Assembly: GCA_023653785.1 (NCBI GenBank)
Contig: JAMKCH010019912.1
Coordinates: 1 to 64,000 of the forward strand
DNA length: 64,000 nt
From: Ophioderma brevispina
Lineage: Eukaryota; Echinodermata; Ophiuroidea; Amphilepidida; Ophiodermatidae
Direction: 5' to 3'
In this document: in pieces, positions 54,015-64,000 of the stretch
Layout: every line of letters begins with the position of its first letter
Position numbering within the stretch: the stretch's first letter is position 1
The notes under the pieces: model-generated
The model's input: only the letters and a program-made list of their open reading frames with translations
Database searches by the model: none
What the model was told of the DNA's origin: nothing
Made by a program: the position numbers and the translations under genes

Positions 54015-54606
54015 ACTTGAAAAATAAAGTCGTTAGTGCTTTTTGACATTTCTTCTATCTCCTTCATTTACTGAAATAATTCAGATTTAAGTTTCTGCAA
54101 TTTTAGGCTTTTTTCACAAACAAATAGAATTAAAGAGGGGACCACCCCCAAAAAAAAATAAAATTGTGGAAATGTCATTTTAGAATCCTTTTGTTGATAA
54201 TACACAATTTAAAAAAAGAAAAAACCTAAAAAATTAACAAAAAAGAAAAAGAATGAGTTATACTGCTTTGCATTCATTGAGACGTATTTTACCAAGAGGA
54301 CACGTAACAATTCTAATTGCCATTACAATTAATGACACCGCCTGTTAATTTCTACGATAAGCTTACAAGTTTATAAAGATTGCCACTCATATCACTACTC
54401 AGAAACCTTTAAACTGGTATACACGTGTGGGGGGCCTGTAAAACGTGGAAAAAGACCCTGAAAGTCCCCTTGTACAATTTTAGATTGAGTATATTTCCGT
54501 TACGCTTCAAGGTCATGGTAACTGTTTCCTAAATACCAAAATTAAAAGAGAATGACCACCAGAAACTATAACTGGGCATATTTTTAATATGCTGAAAAGC
54601 GATTTG

Positions 54607-54704
54607 GGCCATCACCGGACTCGAACTGACATTCTGACAACAACAGACTATCAAAAGTAAAATCAATAATGTCTCTCGCTTACACCGCTACGCCACGGAT
54701 GAGC
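54607..54704 (-). tRNA. tRNA-like sequence / tRNA-derived SINE head (unit 1)
   Basis: On the minus strand GCTCATC (54,704-54,698) can pair with GATGGCC (54,613-54,607) as an acceptor-like stem with one mismatch and one wobble. TGGCGTAGCGG (54,695-54,685) fits the pol III A box and AGTTCGAGTCC (54,627-54,617) fits the B box. The length, about 98 bp, is longer than a normal tRNA, and the anticodon arm is not clear. A tRNA pseudogene, an intron-bearing tRNA or a SINE head are all possible. No isotype assigned. Confidence 0.5.
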
Positions 54705-55674
54705 TTACTAATAACACGCAATTTTGTATATGCTAGTAAGTGATAGTCAGTAGTGAAGCTGAACAAAAGAATCCCGTTAAACAATCATTTTCTTGCTTTG
54801 TGAAGTCATTCTTTCATGGTAGGGCAGTAAAAGGCACCTCATGAGGATACTAAATCAGGTACTACCTTTGCCAATTTCATTTCGTAATCAAGGCTGTAGG
54901 CTGTGATGAAACCATTTTTTTTAAGTTTCTATTGCCACTAAATATCGTTACAAATGACCGTTTTTTGAAAACATTTCTAACTCGTCGTTTTCCGTTTTCT
55001 TAATTCATGATCTTACTCATGAAATGTTGTCACATATCTTTTGAGGGTTTTGAAATGTTTTGAAATTACATGCTGTGCTTTTGTATTAAGAGTAGTTAAA
55101 GAACTATCAGGGGATTTGAAAATATTTGAACTTGCAGGAAGCTTTGAACGTTGAAGGATAAGTCTGTTAGACGTTCTCATAAGTTACCTTTTCCAACTGA
55201 GAATTGACAGAAAAGGAAGAAACGGCAGTGTTCCAAGAGATACGATTCCCCATTCAAGTTACGTGTTGTATAGTAAGTGTCGAAGGACAGTAATGACAAC
55301 ATTCCGATTTTATTATTTGGTTGCGTCTGGTCTTATCATTTGCAGGTATGGTTAGGATACCTGTACTTGTTACATACATGCAAAAATCTGATTTTTGATT
55401 GATTTTTTGATTTTGGATTTAGCATAATCATGATAGCTGTATTTAAGTGATTGGTAACGGATACTCCCCACCTAGTGGTTTTACTCGTCCGCAAACACGA
55501 CGTGCCAAACAAGGGAAGTTTGTTTCTGTTAATTAACTCACGGGTGTCTTGCGGGTCGCCTTGTATCATGGCGTTATGATGATTTTTTGCGTTTTTTTCT
55601 GGTTTTTTTGGGGTTGTGGGTCGGTTGTTATGTTTAAAAACTTGGTGACACACTACCGTGTGATCTTAATCTGT

Positions 55675-55745
55675 CATCTGTTCCTCTGTATGTCTGTCGG
55701 TGGTCTGTCTGTATGTCTGTGTGTTGTCTGTTGTTCTCTGGCTGT
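55675..55745 (+). repeat. TCTG/TG-rich simple repeat (unit 1)
   Basis: CTGTATGTCTGTCGGTGG and TCTGTCTGTATGTCTGTGTG runs. The corresponding part of unit 2 (60,385-60,455) is longer and purer in CTGT, as expected of a mutable microsatellite. Confidence 0.8.
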
Positions 55746-56749
55746 AACCATAGACCCATGACCCAAACTAGATTCACAATTGCACCAAGGGACCTTAGCA
55801 GCTACTGCTACTGCGCTGTGGCGACAGTCTGTAGACGATAAATGTCAAAGATCATTATTGCCATATTTTCAGACTTTCGCTATTATTCCCCAGAAAACTG
55901 TGCAAACTCTCTCTACCAACCTTCCCGCGGGATCTCCCAACTTGCACTATTTTTTCTGTATTGAAACCGATTCTGTTATCTGTACTTTCCCCCTTTTCTT
56001 GATTTACATTTAAAAAAAAAAAGAGCTGTCCCCCCGCAATCCCCCCTGTAAAGGCACGTTTCGTAAAACTAAATGCTGCCGACAAAATAATTCAGGGACA
56101 TGCTTGGTACACTAACAGCTTGTTTGAAAGTTAGTGTTGACTAGCTGTGCATGACATGGACATGACAGCAGGAAAGAAGGATGCTGTGCAGAAATACATG
56201 AGTACTGCCGGGCCCCCCTCTAATGCCACATCGCCCTTCATGCATCCCCGTTAGCAATAATAGACTTTGGTCTGTTTCCACCAAATCCGCTCAAATCCAT
56301 TCCACAATCAAACTAAGTTGTTTATCTGAGGCGTTTTGATTTACCTCGTGATTAAGAAAGGACGTTTAGCGAAGCTGAATGGCGGGACCACACCATTGTA
56401 ATGTGGCAAACAGCTTGTGGAAATTAAGGCACCCACCACATGACGGTAAGCATTTGGTAGAAGGGGAAGTAGGTCAAGGAATTAACACAGGAAAGGTACC
56501 TTAGTACCTCAGAAAACTAGACATCAAACGAATTTGTTTTAGTTTATCCGTTGTTGTTTGACTACATGCCTGCCAATCACATTTGTGCACTCAGAAAAAC
56601 AGGGTTTTAGGCTATATTGTTCTTCTTTGGCAGACCCCCAAAAAATTATTATGATTTTTGAGTTGTTTTTCGATAAATTGACTCCCGTCCCTTCTTAAAC
56701 TTAGCTTAACACCATTTCTCCATTTTGAGTAAAAATTGATCAATGAACA

Positions 56750-56975
56750 GGTGGAGGGGGGGGGTGGGGGGACTTAAGGAATGCAGGGGGGAGGGGGGGG
56801 CTCAGCCCCCTCCAATAATTTAATAATTTTGGTTGGGGTTGGTGTTTCAGCCATGTTTAATATGTTTAAGGCCAACAGATTCCACCCCCTGATCCTCATA
56901 CCAAGGGGCTTACCAATGCACCAATCAGGGGGCTACACCCCCTGGACCCCCCAAGCTGTTTGACCATCACAATAA
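56750..56975 (+). repeat. G-run cluster and CCCCCTGGACCCCC repeat fragment (unit 1)
   Basis: GGTGGAGGGGGGGGGTGGGG and GCAGGGGGGAGGGGGGGGG are followed by CTACACCCCCTGGACCCCCC. Unit 2 keeps the order at 61,450-61,635. Four or more G-runs could form a quadruplex, which is inference. The 60-codon frame across it is compositional. Confidence 0.65.
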
Positions 56976-59306
56976 CTTTGGACTGGAACTTCATGCCCTC
57001 CCAACCTCCCCACACCCCAGGTTGATAAATCCCTCTAAGCTAGCGGTTTGGTGTCAAAGGGCAGGTAGCTGATGGGTCAGATCAATCACCATGAGGCAGG
57101 ATGATGCAATGATGCAATCATGCAAGATACAATGCAGGAAAAATTCCCATTAAAAAATGGAATAGTAACCTTTGTGGGGGAACTTTTTACCCTTCTGTGG
57201 ATCTAGTTAAAAACTTAATGACATGGATATAGTAATTCACCCAATTAAATAACAGAAATATTTTTAAATGTTAAATAAACAGGTATAATCGACAGCAAAT
57301 TTTGCTGCAAACTGGCAGCCTTCTTTTCACACCTCCATTAAAAAAAGGTAATATGGTGAATGGGCCAATTCAATTAAGCATAATCCACCTGCCTCCAGAT
57401 CTGTCGTGAAGACAATATACTCCAATATTAGAACCAATTCCTTGAACAGCATGCTATATCAGATGAGGCTAATATGTCCGGACTATTAATAATTGAACTT
57501 ATGCCAGGTCACTAACTTAAAAATTATACTTGTATTCTGAACAATGCCCCATTAAAATGTTCATGCTTATAACAAATTAGCAGTTATCAAATCATCTTCC
57601 TTCCAATCCTGTTTTTTCTCCATTTTCACTTCACTATCTTATTCTGTCGTATTGTCCTCTTTCTCAAGTTCCTCAAGACCAAGTATAAGAAATATTATAT
57701 AAATTATGAAGTAAAAACTCTCAGTTTATCCATGCCCTACTAAGAGTAAAGTGTTTCTAGAATTATATGGCCGGGGGCACGGGGCAGCTGAACCAAGATG
57801 TTGTTTGACCGTCACCATCGCCACCACTAAGACGGAATTGTAGAGGCTGTAATGTGTCACTTGACCAAATTTTATAAAGAAAAAAACATGACACCATGCC
57901 CCCAAATAAGTTTAGTATGACTTATTGCGACAGGGCTGCCAATTGATAGAAACTAACGGAAAAGGACTTGCGTGTCTTTCTGTGCAATTTTCTACGAACA
58001 TTTCATATATTGTTTATGAGTTAAGTTAAAGTGACAGGAGGAGATTTTTGTGAGGATACAAATTTCTCTCAAAATTGCACTTGATCAGTTGTAGACACCT
58101 ACCAGAAAAGTGTGAAGGTTTATTGGACAATACAAAAGCACGAAAGAAAAACTGCAGTACCTTGTTTTGCAATAGCCGGCATCCTAATGCCCTATAGGAG
58201 ACCAATGCTTTGAAAATTTCTGTTCGTGCACAACAATATATAATGTCATCGTATACATAAGAAGGTTATTTGGCTTATTCACTTAAGGGTGTATATAATA
58301 CATTGGTAAGCAGTTCCAAATATGCAAAAAACATGGGTTCTCCTTGGAATGTCCTCATGTTCAACATTATCATGATATAGTCCACCTAAAAATAAGAATT
58401 AAGCTAACAGCTTATTTGTGAATGCTCATATAATGTTACAATCGTGTATTTCTATAAGTACCCTCCATATTTAACCCCCTGAGAACTACCGGCCGATTGG
58501 TTAAAAAAGAAGGTAGGTGTGTAATACGTTATTGAACCCATCAGGTACATTGTTAGAATGATGGTATCCCTCGAAAGAGTGGAGTGAAATATTTAGAAAC
58601 GCTGCGTAATTGGTAACCCAAATGAACAAGTTGAGTAACCAACCAATCACAATCATGTAAGAAATTGCAGGAGAAGATTCCAGGGGGATTAAGAAACGTG
58701 GTTTGCTATCAAATGACACTAAAGGTGGGTGACCTGATAATGGTCTGATTTTCAAATGATTGTTTACTTGAAAAATAATGTTCGTGCTTTGGACATTTCT
58801 ATCTCCTTCAGTTACTGAAATATTCCGATTTAAGTTTCTGCAATTTTAGGCATTTTTCACAACAAATAGAATAACAAAGGGCATAAAATTGTGGCAATGT
58901 ATTTTAGATCTTTTGTTGATACATTTACACGGTTTATTGTACTTTTTAAAAGAAAAAGAATGAGTTACTGCTTTGCATTCATTGAGACATATTTTACCAA
59001 GAGGACACGTATCAATTCTATGCCATGACAATTTAAGGAAACCCGCCGTTGAATTTCTACGATAAGCTTAAAGTTTATAAAGATTGCCACTCCGTATCCA
59101 CTCTAGAAACTTTAAACTGAGTTATTAACTCTGGAAAGGAGGTGTAAAAGAAGCCCTTTTCTGAACAATCCCCTTGTACAATTTAGATGATTCTATTTCA
59201 TTACGCTCAAAGGTCAGCGGTAAACCGTACCCTAAATAACCCCAATTAAAGAGCATGACCACCAGAACTGAATACTGGCATAAATTTTAATATGTGCCAA
59301 GCGATG

Positions 59307-59402
59307 GGCCATCCACCGGATAGATACTGACACACAGACTATCCAAAAGTGTAAAATCAATAATGTCTTCTCGCTTACACCACTGCGCCACAGAGGAAGC
59401 TT
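59307..59402 (-). pseudogene. tRNA-like sequence, degraded copy (unit 2)
   Basis: TGGCGCAGTGG (59,390-59,380) is a canonical pol III A box. The B-box region reads AGTATCTATCCGG and is broken. GATGGCC is preserved near 59,306-59,313. It is the duplicate of 54,607-54,704. The A box is better here and the B box better in unit 1. Confidence 0.5.
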
Positions 59403-60384
59403 ACAGAACACGCCACTTTGTTGTATATGCTAGTAGTGATAGTTCAGTAGTGAACTGAAACAAAAGAATCCCTGTTTTAAAACATCATTTTCTTGTATGA
59501 AGTCAATTATTTACAACGTTAGCAGTAGTATAGTAAAAGGCACACATCATGAGGATAAATAGAAATCATGTACTAAATTTTGCCCCAATATTCATTCGTT
59601 AAGAAAGGCTGGAGGTCGTGAAAACTTTTTAGGTTCCTTATTTACACAATTATCGTTACCAAATGACCGTTGAAAACATTTCTAACTCTTCGTTTCCGTT
59701 TTCTTAATTATAATCTTACTCATGAAAAGTGTCAAATATATGGTGAGGGTTGTTTGAAATATCAGCGTGCCTTTTGTATACGAGTGTAAAGACACTATCA
59801 GTGATTGAAAAATATTTGAATTTGCAGGAATTAGCTTGTGAAAAGTGAGGATAAGTTGTAGAATTCTCATAAGGTTACCTTTCAAATTTTTTTATTTTGG
59901 GGGGAAGAATTGCAGAAAAGGAAGAATAGAAGAAAGAGAAACGGCAGCAGGGTTCTAAGATGTACGAGATTCCCCCTTCAATTACGTGTTGTAGTAAGTG
60001 TCCGACACGGACAGTAATGACTAACATTCGATTTATTATTAGGTGCGTCTGGTTTACATTTGCCAGGGTTATGTTTTAGGGATACCGTAGCTGTGAACAT
60101 TACATGCAAAAATATGATTTTTGAGGCTTTTTTTGATTTTCTGATTAGCAAAATCACTGCTAGTTCTTTAAGTGATTGTAACCATACTCCCACCTAGTGG
60201 TTTACTCGTCAAACACGCGTCATACAAACAAAGGAAGTTTGGTTCATGTTATATACTCACGGTGGGTGTGTGTCACTTGTATCATGGGCGTTCTGATGCT
60301 TTTTTTTTTTTCTGTTTTTTTCTTTGTTTTTGGGGTGTTATTTTAAAACTTGGTTGACACACTACCGTGTGTCTTAATCTGTCA

Positions 60385-60460
60385 TCGGTTCCTCTGTCTG
60401 TCTGTAAGGTGTTCTGTCTGTCTGTCTGTGTGGCTGTCTGTCTGTCTTCTGGCTTGTAAC
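60385..60460 (+). repeat. CTGT simple repeat (unit 2)
   Basis: TCTGTCTGTCTGTAAGGTG and TCTGTCTGTCTGTCTGTGTG runs, corresponding to 55,675-55,745. Confidence 0.85.
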
Positions 60461-63415
60461 CATCAGACCCTTGACCCAATAAGATCCACAACTTGCACCA
60501 CAGGATCTTAGCATCTACTGCTACTTGCGCTTTGACAGGACAGAGTCTGTAGACTAAATGTCAAAGGATCATACTTTGATATTTCAGATTTTCACGCTCT
60601 TTATTACCCAGGAAAACCTGTGCAAACTATCTCTTACCACCTCCGCGAGGATCTCGCAACTTGCACATTTTTTCTGGTATGTGAAACCTATTTCGGTTAT
60701 CTGTACTTTCCCCTTTCTTGATTTACATTAAAAAAAAGAGCGTCGACTTGTAACGGCACGTTTCGTAAAACAAATGTCCTGCCGCACAATAATTCATGGA
60801 CATGCTTGGTACACTAACAGCTTGTTTGAAAGTTAGTGGGACTAGCTGTGCAATGACATGACAGCAGAAAGAAGGATGCTGTTGCAGAAATTACATGAGT
60901 ATGCGGCCCACGTAGAATTCCCACATCGCCCCCTTCATGCATCCCCGTTAGCAAATTAATTAGGGCACTTGTCTGTTTACACCAAATCCGCCTCCAAATC
61001 TGTCCCATCAAACATACGTGTTTATCCTGATTCGATTTTGATACCTCGTGATAAGAAAGGAGTTAGTTTAGCGAAGCTGACTGGCGACATACCCTTCGTT
61101 AATGTGGCAAACCAGCATTGTGGGAAATTAATCACCACCACATGACTGTCAGCATTATGGTAGAAGGGAAGTAGTCGGTCAAGGGATTAACACAGGCACG
61201 GTACCTAAGTACCCAGAAACTAGGACATCAAAGAAGAAGTTGTTTTAGTTTATCCGTGGTTTTTTTGGTTGACTACATGCCTGGCCAATCCACTTTTGTG
61301 CACTCAGGACACAACAGGTTTTAGGCCTATCTGTTCTCTTGCATAATACCACAAAAAATGATGGATTGTTTTCGAAAATTGCTCCAGTACCTTCTTCAAC
61401 TTAGCTTAAACCACATTTCTCCCATTTTGAGTAAAAAGTGATCACTGACAGGTGGCGGGGGGACTTAGAATGCCGGGGGGGGGGCGGGTCACCCCTCCAA
61501 GCAATTAATAAATTTTGGTGGGGGTGGTGTTTCAGCCATGTTTCATATGTCTAAGGCCAACAGCTTCACCCCCTGATCATCACAAAGGGGCTCTACACAC
61601 TGACCCCACGGGGCTAACCCCCTGGACCCCCAGGTTTGACATTAAACTTTGACTGGAATCAGCTCCCCCCCCCCCCCCATGTTGAAAATCCCTCTTAAGC
61701 CTATGCGGGTCAACGGTCAGAGCTGATTGGGTCCGATCAATCACCATGGGCACGGATGAGGCAATATGTAATATACATTGCAGGAAAAAAAATCCCTAAA
61801 AACTGGAAATAGTAACCTTTGGGGGAACTTTTTCCCCTTCTGTGGATCTCGCTTAAAAACTTTATGGACTGTGATTAGTATCACCATTATTAAATAACAG
61901 AAATATTTTAAATGTTAAATAAACATGTATTAATCGACAGCCAAATTTTGCTGCAAAATGGCCAGCCTCCTTTTCACACTCCAATTAACAAAAGTGAATA
62001 TGGTGAATGGGCCAATTCAATTAAGCATAATCCACCTGCTCCAGATCTCGTCCTGTAAGACAATATACTCCAATTATAGAACCAATCCTTGAACTAAGAG
62101 GCTATATTCAGATTGAGGTAATCTGTCCTGCAATAATAATGACAACTTATGCCATGGATCACTAACTCAAAAATTATTCTTGTATCTGAAAATGCCCCAA
62201 TTAAAATGTTCATTGCTTATAAAATGTAGCAGTATCAAATCATCTCCTTACAATCTGTTTTGTTCTCCATTTTCTACTTCACTCTTCTTATCTGTCGTCA
62301 TGTCTCTTTCTTAAAGTTTTTCAATGACCCAGTATAGGAAATATTATATAAAATTATTGATTAAAACTCTCAGTTTATCCATGCCCTACACTAAGAGTTA
62401 AAGGTGTTTCTAGAATTATATGGCCGGGGGCACGGGGCAGCTGAACCAAGATGTTGTTTACCGTCACACATCCGCCCACTAAGACGGATCTTGAGAGGCT
62501 GTAATGTGATTCACTTGCCCAATATTTTATAAAGAAAAAACATTGCCCATGCCCCCAAAGATTTAGTATGCATTATTGCGACATGGATGAACCATGACTA
62601 GAAACTACCGGAAAAGGCCTACGTGTCTTTTCTGTGCCATTTTCACGAACATTCATGATATGTTTGGTTAAGTGAAAGGAGGAGATTTTTTTGGATACAA
62701 AGTTTCTCTCAATTTGCACGTGATCAGTTGTAGACCACCTACAGAAAACGTTTTGAAGGGTTATTGGACCAACAGCACGAAAGAAGAAAAACTGCATGTC
62801 CTTGTTTGAAACTCGCTGCTATATAATTGCCCCTATAGGAGACCATGCTTTGGAATTTCTGTCGTGCACAACAATAATTACTAAATTGTCATCTATACAT
62901 ACAGACAGCGTATTTGGCTTCTTCACCATTCAGGTGTATATTAATACATTGGTATAGCATTCCAAATATGCAAAAAAACATGGGTTCTCTTGGTAAATGT
63001 CCTCATGCGCCTCAACATTATCCTGATATGTGACACTACAAATATAGAATGAAGCATAATACAGCGATTTGTGAATGTCTATAATGTACAATCGTGTATT
63101 CTATAAGTACCATCATCTTTAACCCCCTGAGAACTTCCGGCACGCCCCCCGATTGGTGGTAAAAAGAGAAGGGTAATACCGTTATTGAACCACATACGGT
63201 ACATTGTTAGACTGATGGTATCCCTCAGAAAGAGTGCGGAGTGAAATATTTTAGAAAAGCTGTGTAATTGGTAACCCAAATGAACAACTTGAGTTACCAA
63301 CCAATCACAATCATTGTAGCAATGCAGTCGACTCAGGGGGTTAAGAAGTGTTTTGTATCACTGAAATTAAAGGTGGGTGGTGACCTGATAATGGTCTGAT
63401 TTTCAAATGATGTTT

Positions 63416-64000
63416 GTCCCCCCCCACATGGAGCATATCCCCTCCAAAAATCTGGATTACAATTTTGAGTTAAAGCAGTCCAGATGTTTGCTCATTAGAA
63501 ATGTGTCTTAATGGCCATTTAGGAAAAGTGTGACTGTGGTGTCAAGTAACGTGGTCGACGTTCATTTTTTTTTAATAACTAAAAAAAACATTTAAGGGCC
63601 TAAAATTTCACCTGGTAATGAGAAAAATTTCAGTTTTCAATGGCCACTGGTGTTAAAGGTCATGGCCCGATCGCTTAATAGCTCACCCCGGGGACCCCAG
63701 ATTTTACCCGGAAGTGGTCCGGAATTTTGGATTCAGAAGAAAGCTACTATTTTCTCATTTACCCTGTGAAATCTTAGGCTAAAGGATGTTGGGCTTGGAT
63801 GCTTATGTATGTGAAAATGGGCCCCTTTTTGGTCAACCAATATTAGTTTACACAGTTCTATGGGGATTTCAATTATCACGTTTTTAGCTCGTATATTAAA
63901 ACGGGTTGAAATAATATCACTGCGAAACTTTACAGATGGGGTTTCGGGGTGACGAGTACTCCAATCAAGATGAAAAAAAAACTTATAGAATTAAATCGGA
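63416..64000. other. No gene recognised
   Basis: Unique DNA after the duplication. It has short C-runs (63,418) and an A-run near 63,575, but no open frame, repeat partner or RNA gene is evident. Confidence 0.45.

Larger units (their letters stand above)
54015..58765 (+). repeat. 4.75-kb direct tandem duplication, unit 1
   Basis: Starts ACTTGAAAAATAAAG...CTTTTTGACATTTCTTC and ends GGTGGGTGACCTGATAATGG, TCTGATTTTCAAATGATTGT. The next unit follows at once and repeats the whole sequence in order. Open frames in the unit (for example 55,336-55,653 minus and 55,780-56,013 plus) are not preserved in unit 2, so I see no protein gene. Contents: a tRNA-like unit at 54,607, a CTGT-rich stretch at 55,675, G-runs at 56,750, and otherwise AT-rich noncoding DNA. 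Confidence 0.9.
58766..63415 (+). repeat. 4.65-kb direct tandem duplication, unit 2
   Basis: Collinear with 54,015-58,765 from ACTTGAAAAATAATG to GGTCTGATTTTCAAATGATG. The differences are dominated by one- and two-base indels, and the unit is about 100 bp shorter. After 63,415 the sequence diverges from the start of unit 2 into unique DNA. Confidence 0.9.

Noticed and set aside
55336..56085. Open frames in the first 4.7-kb unit
   Set aside because: Unit 2 breaks them with indels not in multiples of three, so no coding constraint is visible, with the caveat of sequencing error.

Overview
The window looks like nuclear DNA from a metazoan, most likely a marine invertebrate. It is AT-rich and contains no operon structure, rRNA, confident host exon or tRNA gene in good order. 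It is packed with animal-type transposable elements: two non-LTR retrotransposons, a DIRS-like tyrosine-recombinase retrotransposon, hAT-type ends, TTAA-flanked MITEs and a giant foldback element. The foldback element has the architecture described for sea-urchin TU and Drosophila FB elements, so an echinoderm is a reasonable guess, but the sequence does not prove it. Many copies differ by scattered single-base indels. This fits partly unpolished or gap-filled long-read assembly, so frame breaks should be read with caution.

Layout. 0-6.4 kb: noncoding, with small foldbacks, tandem duplications and a 424-bp MITE. 6.47-9.54 kb: a decayed non-LTR retrotransposon (endonuclease, RT, C-terminal domain) split by a polypurine tract. 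9.5-21.2 kb: microsatellites, several MITEs, a 1.8-kb non-autonomous hAT element (13,985-15,783) and one unremarkable stretch with a very weak exon candidate near 17.6 kb. 21.2-31.2 kb: a 3.8-kb tandem duplication with 9-bp microhomology at its breakpoints. It leaves a 5' half-copy of a DIRS-like element next to a full-length copy (25,934-31,177) with inverted terminal repeats, an RS-rich gag-like region, RT, RNase H and tyrosine recombinase. 31.4-35.3 kb: a duplicated ~320-bp host segment, one copy empty and the other carrying a 3.05-kb foldback element.

35.3-54 kb: more MITEs, including three families sharing a TTAAAGG terminus. One MITE is interrupted by a 2.37-kb insertion that carries a ~1.65-kb minisatellite with a ~20-bp unit. 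Also here are a CR1/L2-like LINE 3' end (47.5-48.95 kb), a 526-bp element with repeated GACCCATTT-TATAGT modules, and a 0.77-kb inverted-repeat element. 54.0-63.4 kb: a 4.7-kb direct tandem duplication with a tRNA-like pol III unit in each copy. The last 0.6 kb shows nothing recognisable.

No host pathway can be reconstructed. The biology here is mobile-element biology: nested insertions, filled/empty sites and tandem duplications that let insertion boundaries be read from the window itself. Most of the long open frames are repeat artefacts or fragments of elements.
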